Below the pieces are notes generated by a model. It worked only from the letters and a program-made list of their open reading frames with translations, was not told the origin of the DNA and searched no databases. Below, piece after piece: positions 52,796-61,560 of a stretch of 64,000 nt of DNA. Position 1 is the first letter of the stretch, and every line of letters begins with the position of its first letter. Made by a program: the position numbers and the translations under genes. This DNA is from Hyphomonas oceanitis SCH89 (lineage in GTDB: Bacteria; Pseudomonadota; Alphaproteobacteria; Caulobacterales; Hyphomonadaceae), in assembly GCF_000685295.1 (NCBI RefSeq), contig NZ_ARYL01000020.1, forward strand, positions 1 to 64,000, in the 5' to 3' direction.

Positions 52796-54617
52796 TTCCA
52801 TGCCGACCCACACGAATAGCTTTCCAGGTCTGAAGCCAGGATTCGATGGAATAGTAAGCCAGCAACAGGCTGCCAGAGCTCGCCATACGATAGTCATCGC
52901 CGGAAAAAAACGATGCGACATCTCGCGGCTCGATCAACCCCCTCCCCGCCAGCTCGCCGTACGTGAGCGCCTCGACGATTTCGCGGCGGTAGGCCGTTAC
53001 TCGATCTGTAAAGTATCGGGATGCATGTCCTTTGTTCATCCGATGACGGATCTCGTCAGGGATGGAGCCTTTGAAGGCGCGCCTGGCAAGGCCGCGGCTC
53101 GTCGCGTCAGACGTGAGCAGGTAGCAGGGCAGGCGAAGGCATAAATCGATAAGGGGCTGGGCTATGAGGGGATGAGTGGTCTGGACTGCACCGGGTTTGA
53201 AGTATGGCTCCCGCATTTGAAACATATGTAAGAGCGTGCTGACCTGATCAAATTTTGCTGGTGGCAATCCGCCCGACACACGTATCCAGTCGGGGAGCAC
53301 ACTCTGACGATCCAGATTGGCCTGAACGTGGCGATTGATGTGTGTCCAGCGTCCGGCGATGGCTGCTTCCATCGCGCTGGTTCCACGGCATCCGACTAGC
53401 GGTGGCAAGGTCTTCCGGAGAACCTGCCAAATTGACTTGCCTGAGAGTCTGGCGGCGTCAACCAGGCCCTGGGCCGTCTCCAGACATATGCCGTGATTGC
53501 GGACATGATCTGCAAAGCTGAGCGGACTTCGGGACGCCAGGAACAGATGGTCTCCACCCTGTCCCGTCATCAGGGTCGTTCCAGGTGTTCGAAACGATTC
53601 CGGAAGGAGCCCGGCCGGATCTGGCGAAAGGAACTGGCGATGAGGACGCACGCTAGCCGGATGCCGACCGAGTGAATCGAGACCGGACTGAGGTTCGGCT
53701 AGGATTTCTATCAGCTCGCATCCGCTTGCCTCTGCCGCCAAGCGAGCATAATGCGCCTCAGAAGCATCATCAGAATCCATTATGTAATGTACCGCGCGAA
53801 CCTGTCCTCTGGGGCGGGCGGCGCAAAGGCAATGGAGAACAATTGTCGAATCTAAGCCTCCGGAGAGACTGACAACAATATCGGATCGATCCCTGGCGGA
53901 GGCTTCGACAACGTATTGGACCGTGGCCCTCAGTTCCTCGGCTGCTGTGTCTCGATGCGGTTCGTAAACATCCCGAGCAATCGCGCGAGGATCCCATAAA
54001 CGGGTTCGAAATGAACCGCTTTTACTGATCGTCAGCTGCTCGCCGCCGAGGAGCTCTGATACCTCTTTCAATCCCGTAGAGCCGTTTATGATCTTATCAT
54101 ATGAGAGTAGCGTACGAACGTGTTCTTCATTGATGGAAAAGTTGGTCAGGTCCAGAAACGTGCAATTCTCCAGGTGGGAAAATACCAGCGTCACACCGTT
54201 TTGGTTGGCGAAGTAGCAGGGAATGGACGCGGTTGGATCGAGAATCACAGTGGAAGCGTCGGCCGAGGCCAGAAAAGCAACATAGTTGCCCCAATACCTA
54301 TCAATCAGCGCTTGGCCCGTCGTGCGATAAAGTATCCCTTGCTCGTCTGGCGGCAAACGCGAGAGCGCGTCACTGCTTCTTCCTTTTTGATACAGTCGAC
54401 CGAACACGGCGCCGTTGCAGTTTGGATCAATTCCCTGAAGCGGAAGAAGATTGTTTCGGCTGCCAGCGCCACTCAAGTCATAGATCGCAAATCCGGGATG
54501 GCGAACAGACGGAGCTTCAGGGCGAAAATTGGAGCTTATATCATTGTGAATTCCGTCGGCCGCTGAGCAGGCCGGCACTTCATGCTGGTCCCAAATCATT
54601 GCGAAGAATGATAGCAT
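52779..54617 (-). CDS. Lasso peptide macrolactam synthetase (C protein, asparagine-synthetase-like)
   Basis: 612 residues; ATG at 54617 seven bases after AGGAGG. An N-terminal glutaminase-like fold without the catalytic Cys2 is followed by the ATP pyrophosphatase motif SLSGGLDSTIV at about 250-260 and GTTLMTGQGGDHLFL. It adenylates the ring acidic side chain and joins it to the N-terminal amine of the core. It is last in the A-B-C order, 11 bp after the B gene. Length fits known lasso C proteins. Confidence 0.92.
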   Translation of the reverse strand: MLSFFAMIWDQHEVPACSAADGIHNDISSNFRPEAPSVRHPGFAIYDLSGAGSRNNLLPLQGIDPNCNGAVFGRLYQKGRSSDALSRLPPDEQGILYRTTGQALIDRYWGNYVAFLASADASTVILDPTASIPCYFANQNGVTLVFSHLENCTFLDLTNFSINEEHVRTLLSYDKIINGSTGLKEVSELLGGEQLTISKSGSFRTRLWDPRAIARDVYEPHRDTAAEELRATVQYVVEASARDRSDIVVSLSGGLDSTIVLHCLCAARPRGQVRAVHYIMDSDDASEAHYARLAAEASGCELIEILAEPQSGLDSLGRHPASVRPHRQFLSPDPAGLLPESFRTPGTTLMTGQGGDHLFLASRSPLSFADHVRNHGICLETAQGLVDAARLSGKSIWQVLRKTLPPLVGCRGTSAMEAAIAGRWTHINRHVQANLDRQSVLPDWIRVSGGLPPAKFDQVSTLLHMFQMREPYFKPGAVQTTHPLIAQPLIDLCLRLPCYLLTSDATSRGLARRAFKGSIPDEIRHRMNKGHASRYFTDRVTAYRREIVEALTYGELAGRGLIEPRDVASFFSGDDYRMASSGSLLLAYYSIESWLQTWKAIRVGRHGINRRS

Positions 54618-54628
54618 GACACAGCCTC

Positions 54629-55324
54629 CTAAACGGTCATTATTCGGCGGTACTCTTTGGTGTTGTCGGCGTGGTCATTCAAAATCAGACCGTCCTGTTC
54701 TACCCAACAGTGCGCGCCAAAGGGGGATAGGCGAACGCCGAATACCCAATCTGTGGGAATATTGAACAAGGCGAGAAACTTTATCAGGACGAGGCTGCGA
54801 AAGCGGCACGCGTCGTCTGTTGTTAGCAGAAATGGTGACAAGGCATGGAAGTCAGCTACCAGCGTATGAACCTGAGCGCTCGGTGGGTGCGGTCGGCGTA
54901 ACGCGTTCTTCTTCCATTTCCGAACTGCCCGCACAACGCGCGCGAACGAGCCTGTTCGCTCAAGCGTCCAGCAGGAAATGAGAGCATAAGCTAGGGGAAC
55001 CAGGTGGCTAAACGCAGTGTGAAAAGGCTCTTCAGAGTAGAGATCCAGAATACTATCCCGCGCTTCTGTGATCGGCAAAAGAGTCGTCGTCGATTGGTCG
55101 TGCGCAGCTGGCGCTATCACAGCTCGATCTACAAGACGGTTGGCAAAGCGACGTGCACCGTCGCTTAATTGAGCGGGAGCGGATGCTGCGCATATCTCAT
55201 GCAACCAGTCAGTCTGTTCGGATGTTAGCCTGAAGTAACGGTCCGCATTGACATCAAGAAGGATGATCGCGGCCTCAAACTGACAAGCATAAACATCCGG
55301 AGAAAGAGCAAAAAAATGTGTCAT
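54629..55324 (-). CDS. Lasso peptide B protein (leader recognition plus cysteine protease)
   Basis: 231 residues from the ATG at 55324. The N-terminal part (YACQFEAAIILLDVNADRYF, LTSEQTDWLHEI) is a PqqD-like leader-binding element; the C-terminal part is a transglutaminase-like protease with Cys in TTDDACRFRS (about 172), His in PFGAHCWVEQDG (about 206) and Asp in LNDHADN (about 216). It removes the leader. Both functions are fused, as in proteobacterial lasso systems. Confidence 0.9.
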   Translation of the reverse strand: MTHFFALSPDVYACQFEAAIILLDVNADRYFRLTSEQTDWLHEICAASAPAQLSDGARRFANRLVDRAVIAPAAHDQSTTTLLPITEARDSILDLYSEEPFHTAFSHLVPLAYALISCWTLERTGSFARVVRAVRKWKKNALRRPHPPSAQVHTLVADFHALSPFLLTTDDACRFRSLVLIKFLALFNIPTDWVFGVRLSPFGAHCWVEQDGLILNDHADNTKEYRRIMTV

Positions 55325-55478
55325 ACTTTCACGGCGATGGCCGGCCCGTACTTGATCCTGGACTGCTATATGCAGTCGAAAATTGCGACAATTAGTGGTT
55401 GGCCGGAGCATCTGGGTTGCCCGAAAGAAGCTCCGGCCGATTGGATGCCGTTCCCAGTCAAAGTGGGATTGCGGCTAT

Positions 55479-55607
55479 CTAGTCGCGTGAGCTCTGGCCG
55501 AAGAACTCAATGAGCCCGTTGGGTTGCCCACGGGTCTCTTCGGAGACTGAGCCAAGTTCGATCAAATCAAGGAATTCTTCCTGATGGTCATCTGAATTCG
55601 TATACAT
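55479..55607 (-). CDS. Lasso peptide precursor
   Basis: 42 residues from the ATG at 55607, with AGGAG seven bases upstream. A leader of 26 residues contains the FLDLIELGSVSEET pattern of alphaproteobacterial lasso leaders, with the essential Thr at -2 (ends ETR). The predicted core is GQPNGLIEFFGQSSRD, 16 residues: Gly1 and Glu8 would form an 8-membered-residue macrolactam ring and FFGQSSRD the loop and tail. Phe9, Phe10 or Arg15 could be steric locks (inference). It is followed by B and C. Only one precursor was found. Confidence 0.88.
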   Translation of the reverse strand: MYTNSDDHQEEFLDLIELGSVSEETRGQPNGLIEFFGQSSRD

Positions 55608-55656
55608 ACCGATTCTCCTATTCGCATAATCGTCGCCGAGATTGACGACAGGTAGA

Positions 55657-55684
55657 ATAATGATCCTATCTAAAGTAGAGTCAA
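55657..55684 (-). promoter_or_regulatory. Promoter of the lasso A-B-C operon
   Basis: On the minus strand TTGACT (55684-55679) and CATTAT (55662-55657) are separated by 16 bases and would start a transcript about 40 bases before the precursor ATG. The surroundings are AT-rich, unlike the flanking genes. Confidence 0.55.
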
Positions 55685-55805
55685 TAATCGACAAAATTAA
55701 AATCCAGAAAGAAATACAAGCAGTTTTTGCTCGGGCATGGTTGGCTTCACGAAGGTTTTGTGCAGTCGCATCTGAAGTGCGGGCAGGCTCCGCCCCGAGG
55801 CGATA

Positions 55806-57161
55806 CTAAGCCGTGTCTTCGTTGATCTGGGGAAGAAGAACCGGCAACGGCGATTGCTGCAACAGGCGTCGCGCCTTTTCCACATCACCGATTCGACGCG
55901 ATGTCTCGGCACGGATCAACGCATAATAGGCACGAGCGTAGGGATCTGTTGAAAAAAGAGCCGGAGAACTCAGCACTGAGGCAAACGCTCTGTCGGGCGT
56001 TCGCCAACCTGGCCCGTAAGTTTCAGCAAGGTAGCGATCCGGATTGTCAGGCACGGTCCATGTCCTGCCGCCATAGACGGCTTTCTTCAACCCGAATGCG
56101 CTGAAACGCCATGCGATATCACCCGGCAAGGATCCGAGGCCGCAATGCAGCTTATCTTCGCGCTGCTCGTAGATGAAAACATCGACGCCGGTCCCGTCAA
56201 CATTAAGAGCGAAGTACTGGTCATTTGGCCGGGCGCGGCGGGCTAGCATGAGCCCGGGATCCTCGCGGAGGATACGGTATATGTCTGGCGCTGTGCCGGG
56301 GCTGGAAAGCACGCCAATATCCACATCCCGGTCATAAACAAGCGGACCGCCATTGCGGTGAAAGCCGAGCAGCGTTCCTGCGGCCAGAAACGGCGTGACG
56401 CCACTTGCCTGAAATATGGCGAAGACTTTCAACAGGGCGGCTATTGCCGCATCTGGCTTGAATTGAGGTCTTGGCGAAATCTTCGCCGCACCGGGCGCGC
56501 TAAAGACAAGCGAGTTTTGTCTATGTTCCAGGGCAGCCCGATAGTCCCCTGTCTCATAGCAGGCCCGCGCGAGGCAGGCATAAGCGGTCGATTGATCCTC
56601 AAACCGTGCAAAATTCTGCCTGACAAAGCCGACCGCATTCTCGTCACGTCCTGCATCGAGAAGCGCATTCATGCATCTGACAAATAGGATGGGCTGGACG
56701 GCCGGGTCTTCGCAGAGGTGACAAAGTAGTCTGGCCGCTCGGGCGATGGCGTCTAGGCGCTCTTCCTCGCGAGGCGTGATATCTGCGATCGATTGCAGCG
56801 ATCGCCATGCATGAGGCTGGGCCGTGACCGCATAGCGAAAAGCGTTCAGGGCATTCTCACGGTCTTCAAGCAGATGCAGGGCAAGCCCCTTTCCGTGCAA
56901 AGCCTGTGCATCGCGGGGATTGGTCGCAAGGATATTCGCGAACACGGTTAGCGCGTCAGAGGCGTGTCCCGCACGCAGGTGAGCGGCAGCCAGAGACTGG
57001 AGAATGGGGAGATGGTCCGGCCATAGAGAACTTGCTTCGTCCAGCACGCTAATCGCTTCGTCCGGAAGGCCCGCCGCGAGGCAACGCAGCCCGGAGCGAA
57101 GCGCGTCCTGCCAGCGGCGCTCACCCCGCGCCGGTTGGTCTGCCTGAGCATCTGTCGCCAC
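55806..57161 (-). CDS. TPR plus LicD-like nucleotidyl/phosphotransferase protein
   Basis: About 451 residues from a GTG at 57161 with GGAGG five bases upstream; the frame is open four codons further to a TTG without a ribosome site. N-terminal half: TPR-like repeats (AAGLPDEAISVLDEASSLWP, LAAAHLRAGHASDALTVFAN, ALHLLEDRENALNAFRYAVT). C-terminal half: the LicD-type signature FLAAGTLLGFHRNGGPLVYD with RDVDIGV, whose acidic pair would bind metal. LicD-like enzymes transfer phosphocholine or related groups. It lies about 200 bp upstream of the lasso precursor in the same direction and could modify the peptide, but its ordinary targets are glycans. Confidence 0.8.
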   Translation of the reverse strand: MATDAQADQPARGERRWQDALRSGLRCLAAGLPDEAISVLDEASSLWPDHLPILQSLAAAHLRAGHASDALTVFANILATNPRDAQALHGKGLALHLLEDRENALNAFRYAVTAQPHAWRSLQSIADITPREEERLDAIARAARLLCHLCEDPAVQPILFVRCMNALLDAGRDENAVGFVRQNFARFEDQSTAYACLARACYETGDYRAALEHRQNSLVFSAPGAAKISPRPQFKPDAAIAALLKVFAIFQASGVTPFLAAGTLLGFHRNGGPLVYDRDVDIGVLSSPGTAPDIYRILREDPGLMLARRARPNDQYFALNVDGTGVDVFIYEQREDKLHCGLGSLPGDIAWRFSAFGLKKAVYGGRTWTVPDNPDRYLAETYGPGWRTPDRAFASVLSSPALFSTDPYARAYYALIRAETSRRIGDVEKARRLLQQSPLPVLLPQINEDTA

Positions 57162-57321
57162 CTTGGCCTCCAAATGAGAAATCGAGCAGTTGAAAATCGT
57201 AATGTTAAACCTTAAGTGGGAATATAATACAACGTGAAGATTGGTATTTGGCTAAAGTGGCCTTGCCGCCGGCCTTGTGGACCGGGCGGCGGGGAGCGTT
57301 CGAAGACTTTTTGAAACCGGG

Positions 57322-58059
57322 ATGACACCCATGCGAAACTATGACGGTAGCGCAGTTCTCGAAGCCATCAGGCTCATTCTCGCAACACATAGCGATAGCG
57401 CCGCACTGATCGCTTTGGCCGGCTTCATCGAAGCCTACGGATTTGAAAAGATTTTCCTGGGCCATCTCGTCAATCCCTACAGCGTGCCGCTGAAGGATAT
57501 TCTCTATCTTTCCAACTGGCCGGAGGAACTCAAGGCTGCCCGAAAGAAGCAGGCGGCTATCCTGCATGACCCGGTGGCGATCTGCGCCATACGGTCCAAA
57601 CGGCCATTCACCTGGGCTGAAGCGCGTGCTCATGCCACGCGCTCTGGCCGCAGGATTGTCGACCTCGTCCATGGGTTTGGTCTGACACATGGCATGATGT
57701 TTCCCATGCATGCGCTCGACAGCGTGTCGGGTGGCGTATCACTTGGAGGCCCCCTCAAAACCGACCTGTCACCGATCCAGATCAGAGAATTGGAGATCGT
57801 TTGCCAGGCCGCCTATTATCATCTCGAGAGTATGCATGGTCCATTTCCCTATCAGAAGGTGGCCGAGCTTACCGGACGTGAAGCTGAATGCGTGACATTT
57901 GCCGCCTCGGGCAAATCCAACTGGGAGATCGCTCACATACTTGGCATTCAAGAGGACACGGTCAAGAAGACCCTGCGCCGGGCGAGCAACAAGCTGGACG
58001 CCGTCAATCGGACCCATCTGGTCGCGAGCGCGATTGCGCGTCATCAGATATTTCCCTGA
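57322..58059 (+). CDS. luxR: LuxR-family autoinducer-responsive regulator
   Basis: About 245 residues from the ATG at 57322; a GTG at 57277 and an ATG at 57331 are alternatives. An N-terminal autoinducer-binding domain (ARKKQAAILHDPVAICAIRS, RPFTWAE, GRRIVDLVHGFGLTHGMMFP) is followed by the LuxR helix-turn-helix at about 185-240: LTGREAECVTFAASGKSNWE, IAHILGIQEDTVKKTLRRAS. It sits 27 bp before luxI. It probably senses the acyl-homoserine lactone made by its neighbour. Confidence 0.88.
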   Translation: MTPMRNYDGSAVLEAIRLILATHSDSAALIALAGFIEAYGFEKIFLGHLVNPYSVPLKDILYLSNWPEELKAARKKQAAILHDPVAICAIRSKRPFTWAEARAHATRSGRRIVDLVHGFGLTHGMMFPMHALDSVSGGVSLGGPLKTDLSPIQIRELEIVCQAAYYHLESMHGPFPYQKVAELTGREAECVTFAASGKSNWEIAHILGIQEDTVKKTLRRASNKLDAVNRTHLVASAIARHQIFP

Positions 58060-58062
58060 CAA

Positions 58063-58078
58063 GTCCCCGAAAGGGGAC
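58063..58078 (+). promoter_or_regulatory. Hairpin/palindrome over the luxI ribosome site
   Basis: GTCCCC-GAAA-GGGGAC is a perfect 6 bp stem capped by a GNRA tetraloop. The 3' arm (GGGGA) is the only purine-rich sequence at a suitable distance (nine bases) before the luxI ATG, so folding would hide it. As DNA the same palindrome could instead be a LuxR-type operator. Confidence 0.55.
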
Positions 58079-58086
58079 ATTACCAG

Positions 58087-58785
58087 ATGACGTCCCTGGA
58101 ACATGATCCTTCTGCCACACAAGGAGAAGAAGCCGTGTTCAAAATCATCACGCCTGACAACCGGGCCCAGAACAGTGCCCTCATCGATGCCATGCATGAG
58201 ATGCGTTACCGTATCGTCGTCGGCGAGTGGGGATGGGATATTCCCGACATCGCGAAGGGCTATGACAAGGATCAGTTCGACACCGATGACACCGTCTATG
58301 TCATCGTACGAAGCAGGGCCGGCGATGTGGTCGGCTCGTCGCGGCTCAATCCAACCATCCACCCGCATATGATGAGCGAACTCTTTGCCGATTATTGCGA
58401 TCTCCAGCCCTATCCAGTGGGCAGGGACGTCTGGGAATGTTCGCGCTTTGTCACAGACCGTGCTTTGATGGAGGATGCCGTTGACGATTTCAGAGTTCGG
58501 TGTCGTCTCGGCCTCGGCCTGACGGCCTGGAGCCTCGATAACAAGGTTTCGCGGTTAAGCTGGCTCACACATCAGAAGTTTTTCAATTTGGTGCAGAAGG
58601 TTTGGGATACCGAGCCGCTTGGCTTGCCGAAGCGCGAAGGGGACGGTTGGGCCTGGATCCCGGCTGTTTCCCGCATGGATGAGGCGACATTTGATCGCCA
58701 ACTGGATCGCTACAGAAACGCCGACGCGATCGTCGCCCAGTATATGGGCGCTAGGCCAGCCCTAAGCCAGGCGCAAGTCGTATGA
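58087..58785 (+). CDS. luxI: LuxI-family acyl-homoserine-lactone synthase
   Basis: 232 residues. The invariant positions of LuxI are present: Arg in EMRYRIVVGEWGWD (about 40-53), the acidic pair in KDQFDTDDTVYVI, and GSSRLNPT, WECSRFV. The N-terminus is about 15 residues longer than in short LuxI proteins. Produces a diffusible acyl-homoserine lactone from SAM and an acyl donor; chain length not predictable. Overlaps the next gene by ATGA. Confidence 0.93.
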   Translation: MTSLEHDPSATQGEEAVFKIITPDNRAQNSALIDAMHEMRYRIVVGEWGWDIPDIAKGYDKDQFDTDDTVYVIVRSRAGDVVGSSRLNPTIHPHMMSELFADYCDLQPYPVGRDVWECSRFVTDRALMEDAVDDFRVRCRLGLGLTAWSLDNKVSRLSWLTHQKFFNLVQKVWDTEPLGLPKREGDGWAWIPAVSRMDEATFDRQLDRYRNADAIVAQYMGARPALSQAQVV

Positions 58786-59810
58786 CGGGCCGCAATGCGG
58801 TTTGTCTGACTGTCGCAGATCGTCATGCCTTTGCCGAGGATGGCGTTCTTTGCCTGCGCAATGCGCTGTCAGCAAACGAGGTTGATCTTTTGCGCGCGGC
58901 TGTTGACCGCCAAATAGCCAGCCTCGGATCCTCTTCCACGGGTTACGATTTCGAGGCAATCGCGCATCAGGTTTGGGGTGGGGACAGTATGGTCGAGACC
59001 GGTTCTGCAGACCGGTTCGATATGGAGCGGCTCAAGGACATGATCCGCGCAGATCCTTTCTCCCGTCCCCTGCAGGAGACGGTCGGCACAGGACAGACCG
59101 GCCTCTTCTTCTACGACGTTGCGGCCTGGCGTCACGACAGAGGTGTCAGGCAGGTCGCCTTTGATTCGGCACTACCACAGATCGTAAGCCAACTGCTTGA
59201 GGCTCGCTATCTCAATTTCTGGGAGGATACGACCTTCGTTAAGGCTCCGCAAACGCGGCAAAGAACAGCGTTTCATCAGGACCTTTCCTACTTTCAGATC
59301 GAGGGGGACCAGTGCGTCGTCGTCTGGATGCCGCTCGATCCAGCTGACCTTGCCAATGGTGTTACGCAATATGTCCGAGGGTCCCACCGATGGGATGAAA
59401 TCTTTGCGCCCAATGTCTTTGTTTCACAGACTCCGATCGCCACTTCTGCTGACAGCCGGTGTCCCGACATCGAAGCAGCTCAGGAACGCTACGACGTGAT
59501 CAGCTTTGATGTCATGCCGGGCGATGTGATTATCCACCATGTGCGCACCGTGCATGGTGCGGGGGGCAATCCGTCTGATCGGTGGCGGCGCGCAATGTCC
59601 TTTCGGTATTGCGGTGATAAAGTTCGGTATTTCGACCGGCCGGGTGCGATCAGCCAGGTTGGCGTCGCTCATGACCTGAAGAATGGTGACCGGCTCTTTT
59701 CGGCTGACTACCCTGTCGTCTGGCCAAGGCCTTGGCCGGGATTCCGCATGGCGGATGCTTTTGACGCGCAGATCTGTCTACAGAAGGGGTCCCAGGCGTC
59801 GACGGCCTGA
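58782..59810 (+). CDS. Phytanoyl-CoA dioxygenase (PhyH)-like protein
   Basis: 342 residues. Fe(II)/2-oxoglutarate oxygenase with the metal triad HxD in TAFHQDLSYFQ (about 163-165) and the distal His in DVIIHHVRTVHGAGGNPSDR (about 247-253), plus a likely 2-oxoglutarate-binding Arg in RWRRAMSFRY. It is translationally coupled to luxI. PhyH genes beside luxI/luxR are known in sphingomonads, so it may modify the signal's acyl chain by hydroxylation (inference). Confidence 0.88.
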   Translation: MTGRNAVCLTVADRHAFAEDGVLCLRNALSANEVDLLRAAVDRQIASLGSSSTGYDFEAIAHQVWGGDSMVETGSADRFDMERLKDMIRADPFSRPLQETVGTGQTGLFFYDVAAWRHDRGVRQVAFDSALPQIVSQLLEARYLNFWEDTTFVKAPQTRQRTAFHQDLSYFQIEGDQCVVVWMPLDPADLANGVTQYVRGSHRWDEIFAPNVFVSQTPIATSADSRCPDIEAAQERYDVISFDVMPGDVIIHHVRTVHGAGGNPSDRWRRAMSFRYCGDKVRYFDRPGAISQVGVAHDLKNGDRLFSADYPVVWPRPWPGFRMADAFDAQICLQKGSQASTA

Positions 59811-59846
59811 CACAGGCGGCAGTATGTTCTTCTGAGCAGGAGAATC

Positions 59847-59930
59847 ATGGCCGGCATCGCCCGTCGGATCGACAGGGCGCCCGATGCGGTGCTGGACGCT
59901 CGACGCCAGCTCATGAGCCGTCTATTGTAG
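59847..59930 (+). CDS. Possible small ORF (27 residues)
   Basis: The ATG is preceded by AGGAGA four bases upstream, which is a good site. The peptide is rich in Arg, Ala and Leu and ends QLMSRLL. It could be a leader peptide, a remnant or chance. Confidence 0.25.
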   Translation: MAGIARRIDRAPDAVLDARRQLMSRLL

Positions 59931-59967
59931 CGGACAGAATAAAGAAGCCGCAGGGAGGGAGATTCGG

Positions 59968-60360
59968 TTGAAGAAACCGCGACCAGGCGCCAATGCAGCC
60001 CGTACAGCGACAGAAGTCGATCGCCAGGTCGGGCACAATGTCCGCAGGATCAGAAACGCCCTTGGCCTGACCCTCATGGAATTGAGCGAACAGCTGGGAA
60101 TCAGTCATCAGCAGCTCCAGAAATATGAGACCGGCAGCAACCGGCTCAGCGCCGGAACCCTTATGGCGATGTCGGAGCGCCTTGGTGTACCCATCAGTGA
60201 GCTGTTCGACGCTGGCGGCACGACAAAAAAAACATCGGAATCGGAGAGCGACAGACTGAAGGTCGTCTGTCGCCGGGTCATTGAACGGACGCGCTCCCGG
60301 AAAACGCTGGATCTCATGGCGCGTGTACTGAAAGCCATAGACGAGAATGGCAGTCTGTAG
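59968..60360 (+). CDS. Cro/C1-type HTH regulator with TTG start
   Basis: 130 residues from a TTG at 59968, nine bases after AGGGAGG; no better start exists. Helix-turn-helix: RRIRNALGLTLMELSEQLGI, SHQQLQKYETGSNRLSAGTL. It is a paralogue of the regulator at 42573-42935 and of a type common in Rhizobiales and Caulobacterales. It follows the quorum-sensing operon and may be controlled with it. Confidence 0.83.
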   Translation: MKKPRPGANAARTATEVDRQVGHNVRRIRNALGLTLMELSEQLGISHQQLQKYETGSNRLSAGTLMAMSERLGVPISELFDAGGTTKKTSESESDRLKVVCRRVIERTRSRKTLDLMARVLKAIDENGSL

Positions 60361-60512
60361 GTGGACAGAGATATTTGAACCGGGAACTTTTATCGTCTTA
60401 CTTTGCGATCGGCCGTGTCCCGACCTGGCATGACCGAAATCGTATTAAAGAGGCCAGTCAGAGCAGCGGTCTGGTCCGCGTTCCCGGCCGGGAGCCAATT
60501 CGGACATGCAGG

Positions 60513-61523
60513 TCACGCCTCAACGCCCTCTGCCTTATTGGGGCGCATGAGCAAGGTCATGATTGCATCATCCACGCTGATCTCGCCCGTTATGATCGCT
60601 GCCACGGAAGCGCAGATCGGCATGTCGACATCATGCTCGCTGGCAAGCCGGCGCAAGACCGGCGCTGTAGCGACGCCTTCGGTGACTGCATTGCGCGCGC
60701 CCAATATGCTGTCGAGGCTTTCGCCCCGCCCAAGGGCCAGGCCGCAGCTCATGTTGCGGCTGGTTTCGGAACTGCAGGTCAGCACGAGATCGCCAAGGCC
60801 CGAGAGGCCGGACATGGTTTCGCGGTCAGCGCCCATCGCGAGGGCGAGCCGGGTCATCTCGGCGCTGCCGCGGGCGATGAGAGCAGCATGGGCGGACCGT
60901 CCTAGGCCCTTCCCGAGAGCAATACCGCAGGCAATGGCGAGCACGTTCTTTACTGCGCCGCCAATTTCGGCGCCGAGCAGGTCGCTGGCAAGGTAGGGCC
61001 GGAAGGTCGGGGTCGAGATGGCCTGAATGAGTTCGCTGCCGATGGACTCATCTTCCACGGCGAGCGTCACGGCGGTTGGCAGGCCCTTGGCAACGTCGAT
61101 GGCGAAACTGGGGCCGGACATGACGGCGGGGCTGGCTTCCGGCAATGCGTCAGCGAGCACTTCGGTCATGAACTTTCCCGTGGATAGCTCGATGCCTTTC
61201 GAACAGAGGACGACGGGTGTTCCGGACGCGATGTGGCCCTTCAGGGCGGCAAGCGTGCTGCGCGTATGCTGCGCCGGGGCGACGGCGAAGAGAGCGTCCA
61301 GATTATAGAGGTCAGCCAGCGACGTTGTTGCGCGCAGGGCAGGTTTCAGCGGTACGCCGGGCAGGAAAACCGTGTTCTCGTGCGCACTGTTGATCGCGTC
61401 AGCGACTTCCGCCTCGAGGCACCAAAGGGTCACGTCCTGCCCGTCGCGGCAGAGCATCTGCGCGATCGCCGTGCCCCATGCGCCGCCGCCGATTACACCG
61501 AATGTCTTGAGAGCTTGAGTCAT
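60513..61523 (-). CDS. gpsA: Glycerol-3-phosphate dehydrogenase [NAD(P)+]
   Basis: 336 residues from the ATG at 61523. The Rossmann motif [14 protein letters not shown] lies at about 9-22, then [16 protein letters not shown] and the catalytic Lys in [28 protein letters not shown] is highly typical. Makes glycerol 3-phosphate for phospholipid synthesis. A housekeeping gene; marks the end of the accessory region. Confidence 0.96.
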   Translation of the reverse strand: MTQALKTFGVIGGGAWGTAIAQMLCRDGQDVTLWCLEAEVADAINSAHENTVFLPGVPLKPALRATTSLADLYNLDALFAVAPAQHTRSTLAALKGHIASGTPVVLCSKGIELSTGKFMTEVLADALPEASPAVMSGPSFAIDVAKGLPTAVTLAVEDESIGSELIQAISTPTFRPYLASDLLGAEIGGAVKNVLAIACGIALGKGLGRSAHAALIARGSAEMTRLALAMGADRETMSGLSGLGDLVLTCSSETSRNMSCGLALGRGESLDSILGARNAVTEGVATAPVLRRLASEHDVDMPICASVAAIITGEISVDDAIMTLLMRPNKAEGVEA

Positions 61524-61560
61524 GGGCGGAGATTTATCGAAGTTGGGGGCAGGGGCAAGC

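Noticed and set aside
55697-55912. Possible second lasso precursor
   Set aside because: The frame overlaps the LicD-like gene, has no leader pattern, no Thr at -2 and no acidic residue at core positions 7-9.
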